Shown here piece after piece: positions 1-5,568 of a stretch of DNA of 14,544 bases; positions within the stretch are counted from its first letter, which is position 1; every line of letters begins with the position of its first letter. The translations under genes were made by a program, and so were the position numbers. A model generated the notes under the pieces. The model did no database searches, was not told the DNA's origin, and saw only the letters and a list, made by a program, of their open reading frames with translations. This DNA comes from an uncultured Clostridia bacterium (GTDB lineage: Bacteria > Bacillota > Clostridia > Oscillospirales > CAG-272): assembly GCA_946040935.1 (NCBI GenBank), contig CAMGCN010000003.1, forward strand, positions 1-14,544, in the 5' to 3' direction.

Positions 1-300
1 GCAGAAAGGATTTACAAAGTAAAAGCCCTCTCCTTTAAGCGTGCCTATATATTTACCGAAAAGAGTGAGCACCAGCGCTTCCTGCGGCTTTAACACACGC
101 AGTCCGCAAAGGGGCAGCCAACCGATTAAAAGTACGACTCCGCCGACGCTCAACAGCAGGACGGAAATCACATCCACATTGTTGTCTATACGTATGCAGC
201 CCCAGATAACGGCCCCAACAGCCAAAAGCAATGCAAGCAGCGTCAAAAGCAAAACCGCCATACCGTGTTTCTTACCCGTTAAAATTTTTTCTTCCATCAT
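1..300 (-). CDS. SPFH/band-7 domain membrane protein, N-terminal part (cut by window edge)
   Basis: This is the first 100 codons of a minus-strand gene that continues past base 1. The start is ATG at 300-298, with GGAG five bases upstream; a second ATG follows immediately and could also serve. The protein has a short charged N-terminus, two hydrophobic segments at about residues 14-35 and 43-63, and then GLRVLKPQEALVLTLFGKY (66-84) and GEGFYFVNPFC (90-100). That last stretch resembles the opening of the SPFH (stomatin/prohibitin/flotillin/HflK) domain. Such proteins form oligomeric membrane scaffolds, often in lipid microdomains or next to membrane proteases; the role of this one cannot be told. 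It is divergent from the tRNA gene and has a near-consensus promoter. The family call is confident; the C-terminal part is not visible. Confidence 0.85.
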   Translation of the reverse strand, partial: MMEEKILTGKKHGMAVLLLTLLALLLAVGAVIWGCIRIDNNVDVISVLLLSVGGVVLLIGWLPLCGLRVLKPQEALVLTLFGKYIGTLKGEGFYFVNPFC

Positions 301-340
301 TACTTCTCCTTTTTTCAAAATGATTTATTTTGATATCGTT

Positions 341-369
341 ATCATATCAATATTTCTAATTATTGTCAA
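341..369 (-). promoter_or_regulatory. Sigma-70-type promoter of the SPFH gene
   Basis: Read on the minus strand, a perfect -35 TTGACA (369-364) is followed by a 17-base spacer and a -10 TATGAT (346-341), one mismatch from TATAAT. It lies about 40 bases upstream of the SPFH start codon. The region between the two divergent promoters has no other recognisable operator. Confidence 0.85.
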
Positions 370-414
370 TAGGAAAAAGAAAAAAATATCGGGCTGACAG
401 TCTACACCGGGGAA

Positions 415-443
415 TTGACAAACGAATGAGAAACGAGTATAAT
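415..443 (+). promoter_or_regulatory. Consensus promoter of tRNA-Gly
   Basis: Perfect TTGACA (415-420), 17-base spacer, perfect TATAAT (438-443). The -10 ends nine bases before the first base of the mature tRNA, as expected for a strong stable-RNA promoter. It is back-to-back with the SPFH promoter, with 45 bases between the two -35 boxes. Confidence 0.92.
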
Positions 444-452
444 ATATTTCAC

Positions 453-526
453 GCAGATATAGTTTAATGGCAAAACTTCAGCTTCCCAAGCTGATAATGC
501 GGGTTCGATTCCCGTTATCTGCTCCA
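453..526 (+). tRNA. tRNA-Gly, anticodon CCC
   Basis: The complete cloverleaf can be drawn. The acceptor stem GCAGATA (453-459) pairs with TATCTGC (516-522), followed by discriminator T and an encoded CCA (524-526). The D-arm is GTTT (462-465) with AAAC (473-476). The anticodon stem TCAGC (478-482) pairs with GCTGA (490-494) around loop TTCCCAA, placing CCC at 485-487. The T-arm is GCGGG/CCCGT with loop TTCGATT and one G-T pair. The CCC anticodon decodes GGG glycine codons. There is no intron, and no sign that an element has integrated into the 3' end within this window. Confidence 0.95.
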
Positions 527-560
527 AAAATCCCTTGGACGATAGTCTGAGGGATTTTTA
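526..560 (+). terminator. Rho-independent terminator after tRNA-Gly
   Basis: AAAAATCCCT (526-535) is exactly complementary to AGGGATTTTT (550-559). The stem continues inward, with two G-T pairs, through TGGAC/GTCTG to a GATA loop. The U-run TTTTT closes it on the plus strand. The stem overlaps the final A of the encoded CCA. Confidence 0.85.
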
Positions 561-643
561 CTTCTTACTTCTTAATTCTTCACTCTTACTATGTCCAAAA
601 ACTTCTTACGGGATTAGGGGAAATAAGAAGTAATATGTAAGAG
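559..643 (+). repeat. Recurrent TACTTCTTA-type motif in both orientations
   Basis: TACTTCTTA occurs at 559-567 and again at 566-574, sharing two bases. ACTTCTTAC recurs at 601-609. The inverted form TAAGAAGTA is at 624-632, and CTCTTAC (583-589) faces GTAAGAG (637-643). No ORF with a plausible ribosome binding site covers the region. It reads as the left part of the hairpin-rich non-coding block that fills the space between the tRNA and the phospholipase gene. Confidence 0.55.
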
Positions 644-656
644 GTAATAAGTTCGG

Positions 657-673
657 TGTCGGCTTCGCCGACA
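657..673 (+). repeat. Short perfect hairpin with CTTCG loop
   Basis: TGTCGGC (657-663) pairs with GCCGACA (667-673) around TTC. It belongs to the same style of small hairpins with a TTCG or TACG centre that recur to its right at 771-837. Confidence 0.6.
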
Positions 674-726
674 AACATTAAAAAATCGAGCGTTTTAGCA
701 TTGTTCTTTTTTGACACCCATCACGG

Positions 727-760
727 AAAAACTCTTTCTGCTTTCACAGAAAGAGTTTTT
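727..760. terminator. Perfect 14-bp hairpin with A/T flanks, terminator-like, orphan
   Basis: AAAAACTCTTTCTG (727-740) and CAGAAAGAGTTTTT (747-760) are exact complements around the loop CTTTCA. The T-run lies within the stem end on both strands, so it could terminate transcription from either side. No gene lies immediately beside it. It may be a terminator orphaned by rearrangement or part of the surrounding repeat element. Confidence 0.55.
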
Positions 761-761
761 C

Positions 762-931
762 AGTTATATTCGCCTTCGGCGAGTGATATTGCTTCCCAGT
801 TTTATTATGCTACGCATAGTTTTATTGTGCTTCGCACAGTTAAATTGGCGAATATAATATAACTGAAACCGTTAGGTTTCAATAAAACTTTTAGGAAGTA
901 AAAATAAAACTCTGCACGAAGTACTGTGCGG
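762..931. repeat. Array of 9-base motif alternating with small variable hairpins, orientation switches mid-array
   Basis: The motif AGTTTTATT, or a near variant, occurs at 762, 782, 798, 818 and 838. Its reverse complement AATAAAACT, or a variant, occurs at 856, 881 and 903. Between copies sit different small palindromes: CGCCTTCGGCG (771-781), ATGCTACGCAT (807-817), GTGCTTCGCAC (827-837), GAAACCGTTAGGTTTC (865-880) and CTGCAC/GTGCGG (912-931). CAGTTATATTCGCC at 761 is answered by GGCGAATATAA at 847, so the left part can also fold as one large hairpin. The region is non-coding. Similar hairpin clusters are familiar in gut Clostridia, but I cannot name this family. Confidence 0.65.
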
Positions 932-966
932 CTTATTCTTTTTACCTCTGCAAGATCGAACTTCGT

Positions 967-995
967 TTGACCGTTTTAGTAAAATATGATATAAT
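967..995 (+). promoter_or_regulatory. Promoter of the patatin-like phospholipase gene
   Basis: TTGACC (967-972), 17-base spacer, perfect TATAAT (990-995). It lies 45 bases before the start codon and leaves a short leader without obvious structure. Confidence 0.85.
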
Positions 996-1039
996 ACAAA
1001 AAAATCGTTAATTTTGCAAGCACAAAAGGAGCGCAAAAC

Positions 1040-1897
1040 ATGAAATTCGGTGTTGTCATGGAGGGCGGCGCGAGCAGAACGATATTTTCTGCGGGAGTGA
1101 CCGACGTCCTGATGGACGAGAATATATATCCCGACTATTTCGTCGGAGTTTCGGCAGGCGTGGCATACGGCGCGTCCTACATCTCAAAGCAGAGAGGACG
1201 AAACGAAGAGTTTACAAGAAAATATATGGGCAGCGGAAAATACATGGGAGCGAAATATCTCTTAAAGCCCAAAAATCACTGCTATTACAATCTGCCCTTT
1301 GCATTTGATAAAATTCCAAACGAGCTTGTTCCCTTTGACTACAAAACCTTTGCCGCCTTTGACGGTGAATTTATGGCGGGAGTAACCGACATTGTAACGG
1401 GAGAAGCTAAATATTTACCCGTACCTGCCGATGATTTCAAATGGAAAGTAACCGTGGCAAGCTGCGCCCTGCCCATACTCTTTCGTCCCGTTGAAATAGA
1501 CGGAGCGCTGTATCTGGACGGAGGAATCGCCGACTCAATCCCATACAAAGAGGCAATTCGCGAAGGGTGCGACAAAATCATTGTAATCATCACGCGCGAG
1601 CGTGATTACAGAAAGACCGACGAGGGTGCCGTCAAATATATGAAGTATATTTACAGAAAATACCCGAGAGTCGTCGAGCTCATGCAGTCGCGCGCAAAAA
1701 GATACAACGAGGAGCGAGATGAAATGAACAGGCTCGAAAAAGAGGGTAAACTCCTTATTATATCGCCTCGCGACACTATGGGCGTAAAAAGAACAGAGGG
1801 AAACTGGCAAAGGCTCGGTCCGCTCTATCGGCAAGGTATAGAAATATGCCGTGAAATGATGCCTCAAATAAAAGAATATCTTGAAATAAAAAACTGA
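1040..1897 (+). CDS. Patatin-like phospholipase, RssA/YjjU type
   Basis: The 285-residue protein belongs to the bacterial patatin family of serine acyl hydrolases, which cleave acyl chains from phospholipids with a Ser-Asp dyad. The nucleophile motif GVSAG is at residues 36-40 (Ser38). The Asp motif is DGG at 160-162, inside LYLDGGIADSIP. The oxyanion-hole region is EGGASRTIFSAG (8-19), where the usual glycine after the arginine is Thr. There is no signal peptide or membrane segment, so it is probably cytosolic or loosely membrane-bound, as in the YjjU-like group. AAGGAG lies eight bases upstream of the ATG. The gene is monocistronic, with its own promoter at 967-995 and terminator at 1905-1946. 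The substrate is unknown. Family assignment is firm; any regulatory role is not shown. Confidence 0.92.
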   Translation: MKFGVVMEGGASRTIFSAGVTDVLMDENIYPDYFVGVSAGVAYGASYISKQRGRNEEFTRKYMGSGKYMGAKYLLKPKNHCYYNLPFAFDKIPNELVPFDYKTFAAFDGEFMAGVTDIVTGEAKYLPVPADDFKWKVTVASCALPILFRPVEIDGALYLDGGIADSIPYKEAIREGCDKIIVIITRERDYRKTDEGAVKYMKYIYRKYPRVVELMQSRAKRYNEERDEMNRLEKEGKLLIISPRDTMGVKRTEGNWQRLGPLYRQGIEICREMMPQIKEYLEIKN

Positions 1898-1904
1898 CGG
1901 ATTT

Positions 1905-1946
1905 GCCCAAGCGTTCTAAAGGACGCTTGGGCAGTTTTGGTTTTTT
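1905..1946 (+). terminator. Rho-independent terminator of the phospholipase gene
   Basis: GCCCAAGCGT (1905-1914) pairs with ACGCTTGGGC (1923-1932). Two further inner pairs close a TAAA loop. The tail is AGTTTTGGTTTTTT. It starts eight bases after the stop codon. Confidence 0.9.
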
Positions 1947-2008
1947 GAAAACCATCTGCAAAGCGTGTAGTTACATAGAAGCTTTTGCCGTTGAGCAATA
2001 ACTGCAAA

Positions 2009-2248
2009 CGGCTTCTCTGTGTAAGGTAACCCGTCTGCACGCTCCGCCCGGCTACCTGTGTGTGTAGCCTTCAGCGCACTTCGTCCGGCTCCTCGTATAA
2101 GTGGAGTTGTCAGCTCCCCACCGGCTCACCGTAAAAAGCGGAGTCGTTTTCGCTCTCCGTCCGGCTCACCGTATAAGAGAAATTTTTTGCACTCCGCTCG
2201 GCTCCCTTGTGTAAAGGGAGCTGTCAGCGAAGCTGACTGAGGGATTGT
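2009..2248 (+). repeat. Six degenerate tandem hairpin units of 36-40 bases
   Basis: Units beginning CGGCT start at 2009, 2049, 2086, 2122, 2162 and 2199, giving spacings of 40, 37, 36, 40 and 37. Each carries a variant of CGGCTCnCCGTATAAG followed by a GGAG-like arm and a TCAGC- or CTCCGT-like end. The best-preserved unit is the last: CTCCCTTGTGTAAAGGGAG (2202-2220) is a 6-7-bp hairpin, followed by GTCAGCGAAGCTGAC (2223-2237) and TGAGGGATTG. I recognise that last form as a common intergenic repeat of gut Clostridia. The small ORF across these units has no ribosome binding site and follows the repeat pattern, so I treat the region as non-coding. Confidence 0.7.
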
Positions 2249-2316
2249 TTATACCAAAAGACAGCCGAAAATATCCGCCGCAGGCTTTGTGTGTTTATCT
2301 GTCTTTTGGTATAGAC
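2247..2316. repeat. 18-base inverted repeat enclosing 34 bases
   Basis: GTTTATACCAAAAGACAG (2247-2264) pairs with CTGTCTTTTGGTATAGAC (2299-2316); only one position is a G-T pair. The interior contains no ORF. It abuts the last 37-base unit on the left and the terminator of the SLH gene on the right. The layout resembles the two ends of a very small non-autonomous element, but no target duplication is evident. Confidence 0.6.
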
Positions 2317-2330
2317 TAACGGGCAAATCA

Positions 2331-2362
2331 AAGCGCCCCGAGTTCACAACTCGAGGCGTTTT
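2331..2362 (-). terminator. Terminator hairpin of the SLH surface-protein gene
   Basis: On the minus strand CGCCTCGAGTT (2358-2348) pairs with AACTCGGGGCG (2344-2334) around GTG, with one G-T pair. The hairpin starts nine bases after the stop codon. The minus-strand tail CTTTGATTTG is a poor U-run, whereas the plus-strand tail TTTTAACTTTTATTTTA is better, so it may act in both directions. Confidence 0.65.
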
Positions 2363-2367
2363 AACTT

Positions 2368-5300
2368 TTATTTTACTTTTTGGCAAAAGTTCTTCAAAAC
2401 CATGGCGACCTGGGCTCTTGTTGCCATACCCTTCGGGTCGAGCTTGACTTTTCCGTCAATATTATTTCCTGATATAATCTGTACGGCTGCCGCCCATGAC
2501 AGAGCGTCCTTTGCATACTTTGCAGACATATAATAATCGGGAAATTCATCGAGATTTTTACGCGCCGCGGTATCGTAACCCTTTATATTCGCGTATCTGT
2601 AAATTATCACCGCAAGATCCTGGCGGGTGAGGTTATCAGCGGGTGAAAATTCAGTATCGGATGTACCGTATACGATTCCCATTGCCGACGCCCACTTGAC
2701 AGCTTCTGTATACCATTCATTGTCGGGCACATCTGCAAAATCATTTCTGTATTTTGACGTGTCGGGAGCGCCCTCAATATTGTAAAGCACTCGCACGAGC
2801 ATGGCGCGCGTCATAGGTGTATCAGGCTCAAAGGCTGTTTCACTCATGCCGCTGAAGAGACTGTTAGTTATCGCATAGTCAACTGCGTCATAGAACCATG
2901 AAGTCTTATAAACGTCGTGAAATCTCTGCTCGGGCGTTTTCAAAGGAGCTATCGGAGTTATGTCGGCTTTTTTGCCGCAGTTTACACAAGCATGACACTT
3001 CACGCCCGGTTTTGTATCGGTAGGCTCTTTGTCTACCGTCCACTCCTGTGAGAAGCAATGTCCCGTCATCGGCACGGTATACTCTTGCAAAACAGTATGA
3101 CAGTCAAGGCACTTTTCAAAGTAATACCCGTCAGTCTCACATTCTTCGGGAATATGTTTGACGTCTTTATGCTTGTGCATACATTCAGACTCAAACTCGG
3201 GAACAAGAATCATCAGGCCGAGAGCCTCGTCTGCGGTGCCTCCGTTGACATCCTTCCAGCCGACAAATTCGTACGAATATATCTCGTCGGTCTTGGTCGG
3301 CGTATCTCCCGAATACAGACTTTCAACGGTTATGCCTTCTTGGTAATCACCCGTCTTATGGCAGAGCACATTTCCGTTTTCGTCGCAGAAATAAACATTG
3401 TAACGCGTATTTTCATCAAAAGAGTCCTTGTCATACGCCTGAATCACTGTCGTGTGTTGGCATATTCTGCATTGACTGAAACACTTTTCATCGGTAATTA
3501 TATGCTCATAATCGTGAGGTATGTAGGGAATATCTACAAATTGAGTGTCGTCACAGTCAGTACAGGTATATACTATCTTTCCGGGCTCAAAACATGTAGG
3601 CTCCTGTCTCGATGTTTCAACATAGTTATGTCCGGCGACGCTTAAAGTCAGGAATTTTGCCGACGCGCTGCTTCCTGCCTTTGTGGTATAATAAGCATAA
3701 CAATCGCCGGCAGTTTCGCACGTCATGGCAAAACTCGCCTTGCCGTCTTTAGTTTCTATCTCTTTGCCGTTTACCGTATATTTTATATCTGTCACGCCTT
3801 GAACAAAATATCCGAGGGTAACCGTTTGTCCGAGATATGCCGTCGCGGTTGTTCTGTTACCCGCAACAACAACAGGAACGGAAGTGCCGTTTTCCTCATT
3901 GTCTCTTTCATGTAAAAACTCGTTTTCCGAGACCGCATCACCCGACACGTCAAAAGCACCTATCTTGTTTGCACCGATAGAAGACTGATACACTCCTTCG
4001 TTTGCAAATGCTATTGAAAAGTCAAGCTCTCTTGAAAGGTCGGTATTATCAGCGGAAATACGCATAAAGACCTCGTATTTTCCGGGTGTGATGTTTTTCG
4101 GCAAAACGAGCTTTATGTCATAATCATAGACAGTACAGCTTTTAAGATCGGTTTTTGCATTCAGCTTTATGGGGCAGGAATAGTAGGCGCCCTTTCTGTA
4201 AAGAAGAATTTCCGTCTTCTTGTCTTTCAGAATGTTGCCGAAGCCTGTATTCTCTATTTTACCGACGAGATGAAGCTCTCCGCCGGGGGCGACCGAATCG
4301 TTCAGCAAAGACTGACGGAGAACAAAACGGTAGCCCATATGGTCAGTGGTAAACTTGTTTAAGTTCTGACCGTAGTATTCGCTTAAATCAGGCATACCCT
4401 CAAAATCATATTTATCCGTAAATTTTAACTCTCTCATACAGTTTGCGATAACATGCCCATCATACGCTATGTTACGCAGATATGAAAGGTGAGTGAGATA
4501 AAACTCCTCGACAATGTTATAGTCCTTATAAAGTATACTGTTTTTGAGAGCAAAATCCCTTGAAACATGGGCGATCTCGCCGCCGTAAGGAACATAATCA
4601 AGAGCGTTCAGGAAAACCTTCCCCTGTTCACGGCCGAGAGTACTGTCGCTTTGGTCATCAAATGTACCGTAGTCGGTTACCGTACCGAGGTAGCCGTCAT
4701 TGTACATTCCGAGCCGCGGGAAATTCTTATCCTCAAGCGGAATACTTGCCATAAACTGACTGCGTTTCATCCCGTAGTATGCGAGAATGTGCATAGGCTG
4801 GCGCGCCTGAACCGTGATACTCTCGTCGAGATTATCCAGCCATCTTGCAAGTATCTGCTTGACATACTCGCCGGACGCATACTTTGACGAGTGCATCTCT
4901 CCCCACGGTCCAACCATACCTGCCTCTATTGAAACTACAATATCGGCATAATCGTTTATAACCTCGCAAAGCTGGTCAATATGAGTTAATATCATATTGA
5001 AATCCGCCGGCTCATTGCCGCACGCATCATCCCATGCGTAAGCAAAACGCAAAGTCATAGAAGCCGCATTTTTCCGCGCGTTTTCAAGCGTTTTTCTTAT
5101 CGACTCAAGCGTTTTAGAGCTGATCGGAATATCCTCTCCGCCTACGCTCGCCGAGGGGCTGAAGCTGCTGTTTCTGTAATCGTTTCCTGCGGAAAACGCA
5201 CGCAGATCGTACATAACGGTGTTATATGCTCCTGTCGGATTAAGCACCACCGTGTTGCCGCTCTTTGAGCAGACCGTCCAACCGGACAATGCGACAACAC

Positions 5301-5442
5301 CGATCTCGGGGTTTGTGCTGATTGTTTCGGTCGAGTCCTTGTAGTCAATTCCCGAATCAACGAGATTTTCTTCTGCATTCATTTCGAAATTCATAACGCA
5401 AAGGCACATGGCAACGCACAATATGAGTGACAGTTTTTTCAT
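2368..5442 (-). CDS. Secreted SLH-anchored surface protein with DUF4874/DUF4832-like core
   Basis: This 1024-residue protein has a signal peptide (about 1-23, MKKLSLILCVAMCLCV then MNA|EEN). Residues about 78-230 match my memory of DUF4874 (NEPADFNMILTHIDQL, then EAGMVGPWGEMHSS at 173-186). Residues about 240-480 match DUF4832, including a beta-rich C-terminal part. Next comes a cysteine-rich stretch (604-661) with CxxC at 627/630 and 658/661. An InlB/flg_new-like repeat (681-752) is followed by a second Cys-rich stretch (754-830) with CxxC at 778/781 and 819/822. Three SLH repeats end the protein (about 841-890, 900-955, 965-1020), each with a TRA/TRQ motif (878, 939, 1008). SLH repeats generally bind secondary wall polymer, so it should sit on the cell surface. 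The core may be a TIM-barrel glycosidase-like fold; activity is unproven. AAAGGAG precedes the ATG. Confidence 0.85.
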   Translation of the reverse strand: MKKLSLILCVAMCLCVMNFEMNAEENLVDSGIDYKDSTETISTNPEIGVVALSGWTVCSKSGNTVVLNPTGAYNTVMYDLRAFSAGNDYRNSSFSPSASVGGEDIPISSKTLESIRKTLENARKNAASMTLRFAYAWDDACGNEPADFNMILTHIDQLCEVINDYADIVVSIEAGMVGPWGEMHSSKYASGEYVKQILARWLDNLDESITVQARQPMHILAYYGMKRSQFMASIPLEDKNFPRLGMYNDGYLGTVTDYGTFDDQSDSTLGREQGKVFLNALDYVPYGGEIAHVSRDFALKNSILYKDYNIVEEFYLTHLSYLRNIAYDGHVIANCMRELKFTDKYDFEGMPDLSEYYGQNLNKFTTDHMGYRFVLRQSLLNDSVAPGGELHLVGKIENTGFGNILKDKKTEILLYRKGAYYSCPIKLNAKTDLKSCTVYDYDIKLVLPKNITPGKYEVFMRISADNTDLSRELDFSIAFANEGVYQSSIGANKIGAFDVSGDAVSENEFLHERDNEENGTSVPVVVAGNRTTATAYLGQTVTLGYFVQGVTDIKYTVNGKEIETKDGKASFAMTCETAGDCYAYYTTKAGSSASAKFLTLSVAGHNYVETSRQEPTCFEPGKIVYTCTDCDDTQFVDIPYIPHDYEHIITDEKCFSQCRICQHTTVIQAYDKDSFDENTRYNVYFCDENGNVLCHKTGDYQEGITVESLYSGDTPTKTDEIYSYEFVGWKDVNGGTADEALGLMILVPEFESECMHKHKDVKHIPEECETDGYYFEKCLDCHTVLQEYTVPMTGHCFSQEWTVDKEPTDTKPGVKCHACVNCGKKADITPIAPLKTPEQRFHDVYKTSWFYDAVDYAITNSLFSGMSETAFEPDTPMTRAMLVRVLYNIEGAPDTSKYRNDFADVPDNEWYTEAVKWASAMGIVYGTSDTEFSPADNLTRQDLAVIIYRYANIKGYDTAARKNLDEFPDYYMSAKYAKDALSWAAAVQIISGNNIDGKVKLDPKGMATRAQVAMVLKNFCQKVK

Positions 5443-5474
5443 GGCATCTCCTTTTTAGGATTTTTTATTAATTA

Positions 5475-5503
5475 ATTATATCACACAAAAGGAGCTTTTT
5501 CAA
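5475..5503 (-). promoter_or_regulatory. Promoter of the SLH surface-protein gene
   Basis: On the minus strand TTGAAA (5503-5498), a 17-base spacer and perfect TATAAT (5480-5475), 32 bases before the start codon. The 126 bases between this gene and the ABC gene hold no strong terminator, only an AT-only 7-bp inverted repeat (GTTATTT at 5523, AAATAAC at 5547). Read-through from the ABC gene is therefore possible. Confidence 0.85.
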
Positions 5504-5568
5504 TTATATATAATTTTTTTGTGTTATTTTTATTAATTTTTGTGATAAATAACAAAACGCAGAAGGTA

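Noticed and set aside
41..397. Plus-strand ORF at the left edge
   Set aside because: It lies mostly antisense to the SPFH gene, whose translation matches a known family and has promoter and ribosome binding site; this ORF has neither.
453..560. Integration site (att) at the tRNA-Gly 3' end
   Set aside because: I saw no second copy of the tRNA 3' sequence and no integrase in the window; the tRNA and its terminator are intact.
656..862. ORF of 68 codons
   Set aside because: It runs through the hairpin and motif array, has no ribosome binding site, and its composition follows the repeats.
762..931. CRISPR-like regular spacing
   Set aside because: Repeats are only nine bases, vary, and reverse orientation; the intervals are palindromes, not spacers; no cas gene is present.
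2058..2240. ORF of 60 codons
   Set aside because: It lies entirely inside the 37-base tandem units and lacks a ribosome binding site.
3058..3645. 195-codon plus-strand ORF
   Set aside because: It is antisense to the SLH protein gene within its Cys-rich repeat region, with no ribosome binding site or recognisable protein features.
5521..5553. Terminator of the ABC gene
   Set aside because: The only inverted repeat is seven AT pairs with a 17-base loop, too weak to call.
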